A DNA stretch of 45,451 nt from Bacteroidota bacterium (GTDB taxonomy: Bacteria > Bacteroidota > Bacteroidia > SXHM01). The position numbers were made by a program, and so were the translations under genes. The DNA lies in NCBI GenBank assembly GCA_947479755.1, contig CANKAM010000027.1, forward strand, positions 1 through 45,451, given 5' to 3'. Within the stretch, counting starts at the first letter, position 1; each line of letters begins with the position of its first letter. Shown here piece after piece: positions 1 through 9,072 of the stretch. The notes under the pieces were generated by a model. That model ran no database searches. It saw nothing but the letters and a program-made list of their open reading frames with translations, and was not told the origin of the DNA.

Positions 1-45
1 AAAACGGCAAAACAAAAGTTGACGGCTTGAAAAAGAGGAAAAAAT

Positions 46-119
46 GCCGATGTAGCTCAGTTGGCCAGAGCAGCTGATTTGTAATCAGCTGGTCGGGGGT
101 TCGAATCCCTCCATCGGCT
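46..119 (+). tRNA. tRNA-Thr (anticodon TGT)
   Basis: Cloverleaf with a 7-bp acceptor stem (GCCGATG with CATCGGC), a D arm with AGCTCAGTTGG, anticodon arm GCTGA-TTTGTAA-TCAGC with anticodon TGT, and a T arm with GGTTCGAATCC. CCA is not encoded. It is the first of four tRNAs before tuf. The order Thr-Tyr-Gly-Thr with these anticodons matches thrU-tyrU-glyT-thrT upstream of tufB in E. coli. Confidence 0.97.
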
Positions 120-158
120 CTCGTTCTTTAAAAGATTGAATTAAAACAGGGTATCGTA

Positions 159-241
159 GGGGAGATAGCCAAGTGGCCAACGGCAACAGACTGTAAATCT
201 GTCCTCTTCGGAGTTCATAGGTTCAAATCCTATTCTCCCCA
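159..241 (+). tRNA. tRNA-Tyr (anticodon GTA)
   Basis: Class II tRNA with an extended variable arm (CCTCTTCGGAG). The acceptor stem is GGGGAGA with TCTCCCC. Anticodon arm ACAGA-CTGTAAA-TCTGT reads GTA. The T arm carries GGTTCAAATCC and the discriminator base is A. It is second in the tRNA cluster upstream of tuf. Confidence 0.97.
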
Positions 242-292
242 CAAAGGAATTAGGGGATTGAGGGTTTAAATCCGAAATCCTGAATAATAAAA

Positions 293-368
293 GCGGAAGT
301 AGCTCATTTGGTAGAGCGTCAGCCTTCCAAGCTGAGGGTGGCCGGTTCGAGCCCGGTCTTCCGCTCCA
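293..368 (+). tRNA. tRNA-Gly (anticodon TCC)
   Basis: Acceptor stem GCGGAAG with CTTCCGC. Anticodon arm TCAGC-CTTCCAA-GCTGA reads TCC. T arm has GGTTCGAGCCC. The discriminator T365 is followed by C-C-A (366-368), so this is the only tRNA here whose CCA end appears to be encoded; this could be chance. Third tRNA of the pre-tuf cluster. Confidence 0.97.
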
Positions 369-371
369 AAA

Positions 372-402
372 GGGGATGGTTCCTTTAAACAGAACCATCC
401 CC
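372..402 (+). other. Hairpin between tRNA-Gly and tRNA-Thr
   Basis: A perfect 11-bp inverted repeat (GGGGATGGTTC and GAACCATCCCC) with a 9-nt loop lies in the spacer between two tRNA genes. No T-run follows, so a role in precursor processing is likelier than termination. This is inference from structure only. Confidence 0.6.
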
Positions 403-421
403 GATTAAAAATACCCCAAAA

Positions 422-493
<72 letters not shown>

Positions 494-518
494 CTTCAGA
501 TTTAGGAAGGGCACAAGG

Positions 519-575
519 ATGATGAATAAGAGTAAACGAGTACCTGTTTTAAGAGATAAAAAGAAGAAAGATTAA
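519..575 (+). CDS. Possible 18-residue leader peptide upstream of tuf
   Basis: A tiny frame ATG-ATG-AAT... reads MMNKSKRVPVLRDKKKKD and stops with TAA. A purine stretch (AGGAAGG, 504-510) sits just upstream, which is notable in a genome where the main genes lack such sites. The product would be very basic. It lies between the last tRNA and the A-rich tuf leader, where a translated leader could act in regulation. Its short length makes a chance frame quite possible, and I do not recognise it. Confidence 0.25.
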   Translation: MMNKSKRVPVLRDKKKKD

Positions 576-631
576 AACTAACAATAACAATCAGAAAACT
601 AAAACTAACAAAACAATAACAATTAACTAAC
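573..631 (+). promoter_or_regulatory. A/C-rich unstructured leader of tuf
   Basis: The bases before the tuf ATG are almost free of G and contain AAAACTAACAA twice and ACAATAACAAT. There is no Shine-Dalgarno motif. The same words occur immediately before rplL (4669-4700). Such A-rich leaders are known to favour initiation in Bacteroidota, where ribosomes rarely use the anti-SD. Confidence 0.55.
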
Positions 632-1819
632 ATGGCAAAACAAGATTTCGACCGTTCCAAACCACACGTAAACATCGGCACTATTGGTCACGTTGACCAC
701 GGTAAAACTACCTTAACTGCAGCTATCACTACGGTGTTGGCTTCTAAAGGTCTTTCTGAACTACGTTCGTTCGACTCAATTGATAATGCTCCCGAAGAAA
801 AAGAAAGGGGTATTACTATCAACACATCACACGTTGAATATTCTACGGCAAACCGTCACTATGCTCACGTTGACTGTCCGGGCCACGCTGACTATGTAAA
901 AAACATGGTAACAGGTGCTGCGCAAATGGATGGAGCTATTCTTGTGGTTGCTGCAACTGATGGTCCAATGCCTCAGACCCGCGAGCATATCCTGCTTGCC
1001 CGTCAGGTAGGTGTTCCTAAAATCGTTGTGTTCATGAATAAAGTGGACATGGTTGACGATCCTGAATTGTTGGAGCTTGTTGAAATGGAGATCCGTGACT
1101 TGCTTACGTTCTACCAATTTGATGGTGCAAACACACCTATCATTGCAGGTTCAGCACTTGGAGGTTTGAACAACGAGCCTAAATGGGTTGATAAAATTAT
1201 GGAACTGATGGATGCAGTTGATACCTTTATTCCAATTCCTTTGCGTGAAATTGAAAAACCATTTTTGATGCCTGTTGAGGACGTGTTCTCAATCACAGGT
1301 CGTGGAACAGTTGCAACGGGAAGAATTGAAAAAGGAATCATCAACACAGGTGATGAGGTTGAAATCGTTGGTATGCAACTTGAAAAATTGAAATCAGTTA
1401 TTACCGGAGTAGAGATGTTCCGTAAAAATCTGAACAGAGGTGAAGCAGGTGACAACGCAGGTTTGTTGCTTCGTGGTATCGATAAAAAAGATATTCGCAG
1501 AGGTATGGTAATCGCGAAACCGGGTTCTATCACTCCTCACACCGATTTCAAAGCTGAGATTTATGTATTGAAAAAAGAAGAAGGTGGACGTCACACTCCA
1601 TTCCATAACAAATACCGTCCTCAGTTCTACCTGCGTACAACAGACGTAACAGGAGAAATTGAATTGCCAACAGGACAGGAAATGGTTATGCCTGGTGATA
1701 ACGTTACCATCACTGTAAAACTAATTTTCCCTGTAGCGATGGACAAAGGATTGCGTTTCGCTATCCGTGAAGGTGGAAGAACAGTTGGAGCAGGACAGGT
1801 TACTGAAATCATTAAGTAA
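632..1819 (+). CDS. tuf: Elongation factor Tu
   Basis: A 395-residue translational GTPase that delivers aminoacyl-tRNA to the ribosomal A site. The G motifs are all present: GHVDHGKT at residues 19-26, the ERGITI switch I region, DCPGH near 81, NKVD near 136 and SAL near 173. Domains 2 and 3 follow ([13 protein letters not shown], and a C-terminus ending [11 protein letters not shown]). Length is normal for the family. The start is the ATG giving [14 protein letters not shown], directly after an A-rich leader. It lies downstream of four tRNAs and upstream of tRNA-Trp and secE, as in many bacteria. Confidence 0.99.
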   Translation: MAKQDFDRSKPHVNIGTIGHVDHGKTTLTAAITTVLASKGLSELRSFDSIDNAPEEKERGITINTSHVEYSTANRHYAHVDCPGHADYVKNMVTGAAQMDGAILVVAATDGPMPQTREHILLARQVGVPKIVVFMNKVDMVDDPELLELVEMEIRDLLTFYQFDGANTPIIAGSALGGLNNEPKWVDKIMELMDAVDTFIPIPLREIEKPFLMPVEDVFSITGRGTVATGRIEKGIINTGDEVEIVGMQLEKLKSVITGVEMFRKNLNRGEAGDNAGLLLRGIDKKDIRRGMVIAKPGSITPHTDFKAEIYVLKKEEGGRHTPFHNKYRPQFYLRTTDVTGEIELPTGQEMVMPGDNVTITVKLIFPVAMDKGLRFAIREGGRTVGAGQVTEIIK

Positions 1820-1843
1820 TAAAATAAATAAAGTGGATGTTGT

Positions 1844-1873
1844 CAAGGTGTTTCGGGAAACCGGAACACCTTG
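1844..1873 (+). terminator. GAAA-capped hairpin after tuf
   Basis: A 13-bp stem (CAAGGTGTTTCGG with CCGGAACACCTTG, one T-G wobble) closed by a GAAA tetraloop follows the tuf stop by 25 bases. No T-run follows, so it may be an attenuator, an RNA-processing site or a stabilising 3' end rather than a simple intrinsic terminator. Confidence 0.55.
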
Positions 1874-1953
1874 ATTGCCCTAATAAAGTAGCATAATTAA
1901 TGCAAAAATAAACACGGTAAGGGCGCATCCGGAAGAGAAAAAGAGAACAAGAA

Positions 1954-2026
1954 ACGGGTGTAGCTCAATTGGTAGAGTAGCGGTCTCCAAAACCGTTGGC
2001 TGGGAGTTCGAGTCTCTCCACCCGTG
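1954..2026 (+). tRNA. tRNA-Trp (anticodon CCA)
   Basis: Acceptor stem ACGGGTG with CACCCGT. Anticodon arm GCGGT-CTCCAAA-ACCGT reads CCA. D arm TAGCTCAATTGG and T arm GAGTTCGAGTC are present; discriminator G. The position between tuf and secE is conserved in many bacterial genomes. The secE start codon is only 19 bases downstream, so they are probably co-transcribed. Confidence 0.97.
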
Positions 2027-2044
2027 CAAAAAAAGAAAATTAAC

Positions 2045-2269
2045 ATGTCACAACTGAAAACATACTTAGAAGAATCATACAATGAGTTGGTGAGCAAAGT
2101 AACCTGGCCCAGCTGGGGTGAATTGCAGGGAAGTGCTATTATAGTTGCAGTTGCAGCCATCATTTTTTCATTATTGGTTTGGGTAATGGATGTTACAGTG
2201 GGAATTACGGGAACAGCCGACTCTGCATGGAGAGGTATTCTCGGATTTTTTTATGACATGGTAAAATAA
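2045..2269 (+). CDS. secE: Preprotein translocase subunit SecE
   Basis: A 74-residue single-span inner-membrane protein that clamps SecY in the Sec translocon. An amphipathic N-terminal helix (KTYLEESYNELVSKV) leads to the conserved TWPSWGEL motif and one transmembrane segment (about residues 30-52). Length is typical of the short bacterial form. The frame is open back to a GTG in the tRNA tail (2024), but the ATG at 2045 (MSQLKTYLEE) is preferred because the upstream start would overlap the mature tRNA. nusG follows 6 bases later. Confidence 0.96.
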   Translation: MSQLKTYLEESYNELVSKVTWPSWGELQGSAIIVAVAAIIFSLLVWVMDVTVGITGTADSAWRGILGFFYDMVK

Positions 2270-2275
2270 TTAGAA

Positions 2276-2836
2276 ATGGCAACAGCAACAACCGAACAGG
2301 TAAAAAAATGGTATGTAGTACGTGCCATCAGCGGTAAGGAGAAGAAAGTAAAAGAGCAGATTGAAATGGAAATCGGTCGTCTTAAACTGACTGATTTTGT
2401 TTCGCAGGTGCTTATTCCTACTGAAAAAATTTACCAGATCCGCAACGGAAAAAAAGTGAGTAAAGAGCGCAACTTTTATCCCGGTTATGTAATGGTTGAA
2501 GCAGTTTTGGTGGGTGAAATTCCACACATTCTGAAAAACATTTCAAACGTAATCGGATTTTTAGGAGAAACAAAAGGCGGAGAGCCTGTTGCAATGCGTC
2601 AAAGCGAGGTGAACAGGATTTTAGGTAAGGTTGATGAGTTAGCAGAGAGCAATGAAGAAATCAATATTCCATACATCGTTGGTGAAAGCGTTAAAATTAT
2701 TGACGGTCCTTTCAACAGTTTCAGCGGAATAATTGAAGAAATGAATGAAGAAAAGAAAAAATTAAAGGTAAGCGTGAAAATTTTCGGCAGAAAACAACCT
2801 GTTGAATTGAGTTTCATGCAAGTGGAGAAGGAGTAA
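2276..2836 (+). CDS. nusG: Transcription termination/antitermination factor NusG
   Basis: A 186-residue RNA polymerase-associated factor that affects pausing and couples transcription to translation or Rho. The N-terminal NGN domain (about residues 10-115) begins KKWYVVRAISGKEKKVKEQI and carries FYPGYVMVE. The C-terminal KOW domain (about 130-186) has GESVKIIDGPFNSFSGIIEE. Length is normal. It follows secE closely, the classic pair. A 96-base AT-rich gap to rplK has two copies of GTTTGCAGTTT and an A/C-rich stretch before the rplK ATG. Confidence 0.98.
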   Translation: MATATTEQVKKWYVVRAISGKEKKVKEQIEMEIGRLKLTDFVSQVLIPTEKIYQIRNGKKVSKERNFYPGYVMVEAVLVGEIPHILKNISNVIGFLGETKGGEPVAMRQSEVNRILGKVDELAESNEEINIPYIVGESVKIIDGPFNSFSGIIEEMNEEKKKLKVSVKIFGRKQPVELSFMQVEKE

Positions 2837-2932
2837 TATAAACAAACCCGTTTGCAGTTTATAGTTTGCAGTTTTTTAGCTTCCATAAAAAACCCAAATG
2901 AAAAACAAACAAACATTTAAACAAACAAACAA

Positions 2933-3382
<450 letters not shown>

Positions 3383-3387
3383 GAGCG

Positions 3388-4083
3388 ATGGCAAAACTAA
3401 CTAAAAACAGAAAAAAGGCACTGGAGAAATTCAACCAGACTGCTCCTTATGATGTTGCTAAAGCATCAGAAATTCTTAAACAGATTACGTCTACAAAATT
3501 TGATTCATCAGTTGATTTAAGCATACGTTTGGGTGTTGACCCGCGTAAAGCCAACCAAATGGTGCGTGGAATTGTAACACTTCCGCACGGAACAGGAAAA
3601 ACCGTTCGTGTGTTAGTGCTTTGCACTCCCGACAAAGAAGCTGAGGCAAAAGCTGCCGGAGCTGAATTTGTAGGATTGGATGAGTATGTGGACAAAATCA
3701 AAGGCGGATGGACAGATGTTGATGTAATCATCACCATGCCCAGCGTAATGGCAAAAGTAGGTGCTTTAGGACGTGTACTCGGACCTCGCGGTTTGATGCC
3801 AAATCCTAAAACAGGAACTGTTACCAACGATGTTGGAAAAGCAGTTACTGAAGTAAAAGGTGGTAAAATTGATTTTAAAGTTGACAAAGCAGGTATCATT
3901 CAGGCTTCAATCGGCAAAACTTCTTTTGAAAAAGAGAAAATTGCAGAGAATGCTAATGAGCTTATCAGCAGCATCATCAAATTGAAACCATCTTCGGCAA
4001 AAGGCGCTTACATCAGAAGTATCTACATGTCAAGCACCATGAGCCCAAGCATTCAGATTGACACCAAATCGTTAAACAATTAA
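3388..4083 (+). CDS. rplA: 50S ribosomal protein L1
   Basis: A 231-residue protein of the L1 stalk, involved in release of E-site tRNA, and a translational repressor of its own operon in many bacteria. The signature [14 protein letters not shown] (about residues 132-145) and the [13 protein letters not shown] region are intact. Length matches the family. It sits between rplK and rplJ with short gaps. No convincing L1-binding mimic was seen in the leader by eye. Confidence 0.99.
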   Translation: MAKLTKNRKKALEKFNQTAPYDVAKASEILKQITSTKFDSSVDLSIRLGVDPRKANQMVRGIVTLPHGTGKTVRVLVLCTPDKEAEAKAAGAEFVGLDEYVDKIKGGWTDVDVIITMPSVMAKVGALGRVLGPRGLMPNPKTGTVTNDVGKAVTEVKGGKIDFKVDKAGIIQASIGKTSFEKEKIAENANELISSIIKLKPSSAKGAYIRSIYMSSTMSPSIQIDTKSLNN

Positions 4084-4094
4084 TCGTATCCAAA

Positions 4095-4616
4095 ATGAAC
4101 AGAGAAGAAAAAAATAAGGCGATTGATGAGTTGGTGGAAAGCCTTGCAAAAACACCGCACTTTTACCTTACCGATATAGGCGATCTTACAGCAGAAAAAA
4201 CATCACAACTTCGTAGAATATGCTTTGCAGAAGGCATTGAACTGAAAGTGGTGAAAAGCTCTTTGCTGCAAAAAGCTTTTGAACGTTCTGAGAACAAATA
4301 TGCTGAATTACTGCCTGCTTTGAAAGGCGCTACATCCATCATGTTTACTCAAACAGGTAACGGACCGGCAAAACTCATTAAAAAATTCCGTGTTAAAAAT
4401 CCAAAACCACTTTTGAAAGCGGCTTACGTTGAAGAAAGTGTTTATCTGGGCGACAGCCAACTTGATCTTTTAGAAAAAATAAAGTCGAAAAACGAATTAA
4501 TCGCAGACTTGGTGGCTTTACTGCAATCACCTGCGAAAAACGTTATTTCTCAGCTTCAGAGCAGCGGACAAAAACTTTCAGGTGTGTTAAAAACACTGGG
4601 CGAAAGACCGGAATAA
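4095..4616 (+). CDS. rplJ: 50S ribosomal protein L10
   Basis: A 173-residue base of the ribosomal stalk; its C-terminal helix carries the L7/L12 dimers. It begins MNREEKNKAIDELVESLAKT, has the conserved KVVKSSLLQKAFE segment and ends in a stalk-binding helix (ALLQSPAKNVISQLQSSGQK). Length is normal. It lies 11 bases after rplA. The 84 bases to rplL contain the A/C-rich rplL leader. Confidence 0.98.
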   Translation: MNREEKNKAIDELVESLAKTPHFYLTDIGDLTAEKTSQLRRICFAEGIELKVVKSSLLQKAFERSENKYAELLPALKGATSIMFTQTGNGPAKLIKKFRVKNPKPLLKAAYVEESVYLGDSQLDLLEKIKSKNELIADLVALLQSPAKNVISQLQSSGQKLSGVLKTLGERPE

Positions 4617-4668
4617 TAATCTTTAAAAAAATAATGCTTCCAACATTACATAATCAATCAATCCAAAT

Positions 4669-4700
4669 CTAAAAACTAACAATTTAAAACAACAATAACA
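4669..4700 (+). promoter_or_regulatory. A/C-rich leader of rplL resembling that of tuf
   Basis: AAAACTAACAATTTAAAACAACAATAACA immediately precedes the rplL ATG in split form (words AAAACTAACAA and ACAATAACAAT). Both words also occur before tuf. No Shine-Dalgarno motif is present. L7/L12 and EF-Tu are made in excess over other ribosomal components, so a shared strong initiation leader is plausible. Confidence 0.5.
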
Positions 4701-5078
4701 ATGGCAGACTTAAAAGCATTTGCAGAACAATTAGTAAACCTTTCAGTGAAAGACGTTAATGAACTTTCAAAAATTCTGAAAGATGAATATGGTATTGAAC
4801 CAGCAGCAGCAGCAGTTGCAGCAGCACCTGCAGCAGGTGGAGGCGGAGGCGCTGAAGCAGCAGCTAAAACTACTTTTGATGTAATCCTGAAAAGTGGCGG
4901 ACAAGCTAAATTAGGTGTAGTGAAAATCGTAAAAGAAATCACCGGACTTGGTTTGAAAGAAGCTAAAGACTTAGTTGATGGCGCACCAAAAGCAGTTAAA
5001 GAAGGTGTTTCTAAAGAAGAAGCAGAAGGTATTAAAGCACAATTGACAGAAGCAGGAGCGGAAGTTGAAGTTAAGTAA
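4701..5078 (+). CDS. rplL: 50S ribosomal protein L7/L12
   Basis: A 125-residue stalk protein that recruits translational GTPases. The N-terminal dimerisation domain ([20 protein letters not shown]) is followed by an Ala/Gly hinge (about residues 34-55) and the globular C-terminal domain with [20 protein letters not shown] and the [15 protein letters not shown] helix. Length is normal. An A/C-rich leader precedes it and a strong hairpin follows before rpoB. Confidence 0.99.
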   Translation: MADLKAFAEQLVNLSVKDVNELSKILKDEYGIEPAAAAVAAAPAAGGGGGAEAAAKTTFDVILKSGGQAKLGVVKIVKEITGLGLKEAKDLVDGAPKAVKEGVSKEEAEGIKAQLTEAGAEVEVK

Positions 5079-5096
5079 GCTCTCGGTATAGTATCT

Positions 5097-5129
5097 CAGG
5101 TATAGTCTGCCTTAGGCGGACTATACCTG
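5097..5129 (+). terminator. Hairpin between rplL and rpoB (attenuator candidate)
   Basis: CAGGTATAGTCTGCC and GGCGGACTATACCTG form a 15-bp stem (one T-G wobble) around a 3-nt loop. A second GGTATAG lies just upstream (5084-5090). The following bases are TTTAATGTTCTTT, only moderately T-rich. In E. coli the rplL-rpoB gap also holds an attenuator and processing site. A similar role here is inference. Confidence 0.6.
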
Positions 5130-5176
5130 TTTAATGTTCTTTGATTCTTTTTACATTTCAATTAAAACATACTACC

Positions 5177-8100
5177 GTGGCTCAACCTAAAAAACAACAA
5201 CGCATAAATTTTGCTTCTATTAAAAACCCGATTGATTATCCGGATTTTCTGGATATTCAGTTGAAATCCTTTCAGGATTTTTTCCAGCTGGAAACTACTC
5301 CTGAAAATCGTAAACACGAAGGATTATTCAGGGTATTTGCAGAAAACTTCCCGATCTCTGATGCGCGAAATAATTTCGTACTCGAGTTTTTGGATTACTT
5401 TATTGACCCTCCACGTTATTCACTCGAAGAGTGTATTGAAAGAGGGCTGACTTACAGCGTTCCGCTGAAAGCCAAACTAAAACTTTATTGCACCGACCCC
5501 GAGCACGAAGATTTCGAGACCATCATTCAGGATGTGTATCTCGGAACCATTCCCTACATGACACCGAAAGGAACGTTTTGTGTAAATGGCGCTGAACGTG
5601 TGGTTGTATCGCAATTGCACCGTTCTCCTGGCGTGTTCTTCGGACAAAGCTATCACCAGAACGGAACAAAACTTTACTCTGCAAGGGTAATTCCTTTCAA
5701 AGGTTCGTGGATTGAATTCGCGACCGACATCAACAACGCGATGTATGCATACATCGACCGTAAGAAAAAATTACCTGTAACCACGCTTTTGCGTGCTATC
5801 GGTTATGAAAGTGATAAGGACATCCTTAACATTTTTGATCTTGCGGAAGAAGTAAAAGTGAGCAAAGCCGGCTTGAAGAAAGTAGTTGGTCGCAAACTTG
5901 CTGCCCGTGTTTTGAAAACATGGATTGAAGATTTTGTGGACGAGGATACCGGTGAGGTGGTTTCCATTGAGCGTAATGAGGTTATCATTGACCGCGAAAC
6001 CCTTCTGGAAGATGCTCACATCGATACCATCGTTGATGCTGGCGTAAAAGCCATTATTCTTCACAAAGAAGATGCAAATGCAAATGATTTCGCCATCATC
6101 TACAACACGCTTCAGAAAGATACTTCTAACTCTCAGAAAGAGGCTGTGGAGCATATCTACCGTCAGTTGCGTAACGCTGAACCGCCTGATGAAGCAACTG
6201 CAATGGGTATCATTGACAAGTTGTTCTTCTCAGACAAACGTTACGATTTGGGAGAAGTTGGTCGTTACCGTATCAACAAAAAACTGAATATGGACACGCC
6301 TGCGGACACAAAAGTCCTCACCAAGCCTGACATTATTCAGATCATAAAATACCTCATCCAGCTTATCAATTCAAAAGCGATTGTGGATGATATTGACCAC
6401 TTAAGTAATCGTAGAGTTCGTACCGTTGGCGAGCAATTGTATTCTCAGTTCGGAGTTGGTCTTGCACGTATGGCAAGAACAATCCGTGAGCGTATGAACG
6501 TTCGTGATAACGAAGTGTTCACACCTACAGACTTGATCAACGCGAAGACTTTATCTTCCGTTATCAATTCATTCTTCGGAACCAACCAGCTTTCACAGTT
6601 CATGGATCAAACAAATCCGTTGGCTGAGATTACTCACAAGCGTAGGTTATCTGCCCTTGGCCCAGGAGGTCTTTCACGTGAGCGTGCCGGTTTCGAGGTT
6701 CGTGACGTTCACTTTACGCACTACGGAAGACTTTGTACGATTGAAACTCCTGAGGGACCAAACATCGGACTTATTTCTTCATTGTGCGTTTACGCGAAAA
6801 TCAATCACCTTGGTTTCATTGAAACTCCTTACCGTAAAGTAACAGACGGAAAAGTGAATGTGAAAGAAGCTGTGATTTACCTGAGTGCTGAGGAAGAAGA
6901 AAAAAATACAATTGCACAGGCTAATGCTCCTTTTGATGAAAAAGGAAATTTCCTGAGCAAGAAAATCAAAGCACGTTTTGAAGGTGACTTCCCGCTAGTG
7001 GAGCCTGAAAAACTAACCTTGATGGACGTTGCACCTAACCAGATTGCATCGATTGCGGCTTCGTTAATTCCATTTTTGGAGCATGACGATGCCAACCGTG
7101 CGCTGATGGGATCAAACATGATGCGCCAGGCTGTTCCGCTAATGCGCCCTGAAGCTCCTATTGTAGGAACAGGGCTTGAAGCAAGAGTAGCAAGCGATTC
7201 ACGTGTGTTGTTTAACGCAGAAGGTGATGGAGTTGTTGAATATGTAGATGCTGAAACAATCACTATCCGTTACAGCAGAACTGATGACGAAAAGCTGTTG
7301 AGCTTTGAAGATGATGTTCGCACATATCAACTGATTAAATTCCGTAAAACCAACCAGAACACTTCTATCAATTTGAAGCCAATCGTTGTAAAAGGCGAGA
7401 AAGTTTTTAAAGGACAAGTGCTTTGCGAAGGTTATGCAACTCAAAAAGGTGAGCTTGCTTTGGGTCGTAACCTGAAAGTGGCATTCATGCCATGGAAAGG
7501 GTATAACTTTGAGGATGCGATTGTAATTTCTGAGCGCGTAGCAAAAGAAGATATTTTCACTTCGGTTCACATTGACGAGTATTCACTGGAAGTCCGCGAT
7601 ACAAAACGCGGATTGGAAGAGTTAACCTCTGATATTCCTAACGTAAGTGAAGAGGCAACCAAAGATTTAGATGAAAACGGTTTGATACGCATCGGTGCTG
7701 AAGTAAAAGCAGGTGATATTCTTATCGGAAAAATTACTCCAAAAGGAGAAACTGATCCTTCACCTGAGGAAAAACTGTTAAGAGCCATCTTTGGTGACAA
7801 AGCCGGTGATGTGAAAGATGCATCGCTTAAGGCGCCCCCATCATTGAAAGGTGTGGTAATCGACAAAAAATTGTTCTCAAGAATTATCAAAGACAAAAAA
7901 TCAAAATCTGAAGAAAAAGGATTGTTGACCAAAGTTGATGATGAGTTTGAAAAGGAGTCGGTTAAACTAAAACAGAAATTAGTTGACAAACTGTTTGATT
8001 TAGTTGATGGCAAAAAAGCACAGAACGTCTCAACAAACTTCAGAGAAGTTGTAATTCCTAAAGGAACCAAATTCACACAGAAGTTATTGGGTTCTATCAA

Positions 8101-8986
8101 CTATAACGACATCAGCCCGAGCGGATGGACAACTGACAAAGAAACCAACGACAAGATTAAAATCCTGTTGCACAACTACACTATTAAGGCAAATGACCTG
8201 ATGGGTATTTACAAACGTAAAAAGTTTGCGATTACTATCGGTGATGAATTACCTGCCGGTATTGTTCAGTTGGCTAAAGTTTATATTGCTAAAAAACGTA
8301 AACTGAAAGTGGGTGATAAAATGGCTGGTCGTCACGGAAACAAGGGAATTGTAGCGCGTATTGTTCGTGAAGAAGATATGCCATTCCTTGAAGACGGAAC
8401 ACCTGTTGACATTGTATTGAATCCGCTGGGTGTACCTTCGCGTATGAACCTTGGTCAGATTTACGAGACCGTTCTTGCATGGGCAGGACAAAAATTAGGT
8501 GTGAAATTTTCTACACCAATTTTTGACGGAGCTACGAATGATGAAATCCTGAAATACACACAGGAAGCAGGACTTCCCGAATACGGAAGAACCTACCTGT
8601 ATGATGGAGGAACCGGTGAGAAATTTGACCAGCCGGCAACCGTTGGAATTATCTACATGCTGAAACTCGGACACATGGTGGACGATAAGATGCACGCACG
8701 TTCTATCGGTCCATACTCACTGATTACGCAACAACCATTGGGCGGTAAAGCTCAGTTCGGAGGTCAGCGTTTTGGAGAGATGGAGGTTTGGGCATTGGAA
8801 GCATTCGGTGCAGCCAACATTCTGCAGGAGATTTTGACCATCAAATCGGATGACGTAATCGGAAGAGCAAAAGCTTATGAAGCGATTGTGAAAGGTGATC
8901 CGATGCCTTCTCCGGGTATCCCTGAATCGTTCAACGTATTGTTGCACGAGTTAAGAGGACTTGGTCTGAATATCACGCTTGACTAA
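5177..8986 (+). CDS. rpoB: DNA-directed RNA polymerase subunit beta
   Basis: About 1269 residues; forms the catalytic core with RpoC. Seen: the N-terminal [19 protein letters not shown] typical of Bacteroidota, the rifampicin pocket ([20 protein letters not shown], then LSALGPGG, near residues 470-500) with the sensitive-type residues, [34 protein letters not shown], and a C-terminus with [18 protein letters not shown]. The frame is open back to a TTG at 5141. The GTG at 5177 ([13 protein letters not shown]) is preferred because it gives the family-typical N-terminus. There is no ATG, which is unusual for such a gene. rpoC follows after a hairpin. Confidence 0.97.
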   Translation: MAQPKKQQRINFASIKNPIDYPDFLDIQLKSFQDFFQLETTPENRKHEGLFRVFAENFPISDARNNFVLEFLDYFIDPPRYSLEECIERGLTYSVPLKAKLKLYCTDPEHEDFETIIQDVYLGTIPYMTPKGTFCVNGAERVVVSQLHRSPGVFFGQSYHQNGTKLYSARVIPFKGSWIEFATDINNAMYAYIDRKKKLPVTTLLRAIGYESDKDILNIFDLAEEVKVSKAGLKKVVGRKLAARVLKTWIEDFVDEDTGEVVSIERNEVIIDRETLLEDAHIDTIVDAGVKAIILHKEDANANDFAIIYNTLQKDTSNSQKEAVEHIYRQLRNAEPPDEATAMGIIDKLFFSDKRYDLGEVGRYRINKKLNMDTPADTKVLTKPDIIQIIKYLIQLINSKAIVDDIDHLSNRRVRTVGEQLYSQFGVGLARMARTIRERMNVRDNEVFTPTDLINAKTLSSVINSFFGTNQLSQFMDQTNPLAEITHKRRLSALGPGGLSRERAGFEVRDVHFTHYGRLCTIETPEGPNIGLISSLCVYAKINHLGFIETPYRKVTDGKVNVKEAVIYLSAEEEEKNTIAQANAPFDEKGNFLSKKIKARFEGDFPLVEPEKLTLMDVAPNQIASIAASLIPFLEHDDANRALMGSNMMRQAVPLMRPEAPIVGTGLEARVASDSRVLFNAEGDGVVEYVDAETITIRYSRTDDEKLLSFEDDVRTYQLIKFRKTNQNTSINLKPIVVKGEKVFKGQVLCEGYATQKGELALGRNLKVAFMPWKGYNFEDAIVISERVAKEDIFTSVHIDEYSLEVRDTKRGLEELTSDIPNVSEEATKDLDENGLIRIGAEVKAGDILIGKITPKGETDPSPEEKLLRAIFGDKAGDVKDASLKAPPSLKGVVIDKKLFSRIIKDKKSKSEEKGLLTKVDDEFEKESVKLKQKLVDKLFDLVDGKKAQNVSTNFREVVIPKGTKFTQKLLGSINYNDISPSGWTTDKETNDKIKILLHNYTIKANDLMGIYKRKKFAITIGDELPAGIVQLAKVYIAKKRKLKVGDKMAGRHGNKGIVARIVREEDMPFLEDGTPVDIVLNPLGVPSRMNLGQIYETVLAWAGQKLGVKFSTPIFDGATNDEILKYTQEAGLPEYGRTYLYDGGTGEKFDQPATVGIIYMLKLGHMVDDKMHARSIGPYSLITQQPLGGKAQFGGQRFGEMEVWALEAFGAANILQEILTIKSDDVIGRAKAYEAIVKGDPMPSPGIPESFNVLLHELRGLGLNITLD

Positions 8987-8999
8987 ATTAATCTGTAAT

Positions 9000-9030
9000 C
9001 CCGGAAAAAGTTCAATGAGCTTTTTCCGGG
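9000..9030 (+). other. Hairpin between rpoB and rpoC
   Basis: CCCGGAAAAAG and CTTTTTCCGGG pair perfectly over 11 bp around a 9-nt loop, 14 bases after the rpoB stop codon. No T-run lies beyond the stem (GTAACACAG follows). As rpoBC should be co-transcribed, an RNA-processing or pausing role is more likely than full termination. Confidence 0.6.
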
Positions 9031-9072
9031 TAACACAGAAAGAAGAAACCATTTAATAATCCAAATTCAAAA

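Noticed and set aside
5141-5176. TTG start for rpoB, 12 codons upstream
   Set aside because: The extension ([12 protein letters not shown]) is hydrophobic and unlike known RpoB N-termini, while the GTG at 5177 gives the family-typical start.
6590-6675. Rifampicin-resistance changes in rpoB
   Set aside because: The pocket residues read as the sensitive form (Asp in MDQTNP, His in THKRR, Ser in RLSALG), so nothing suggests resistance.
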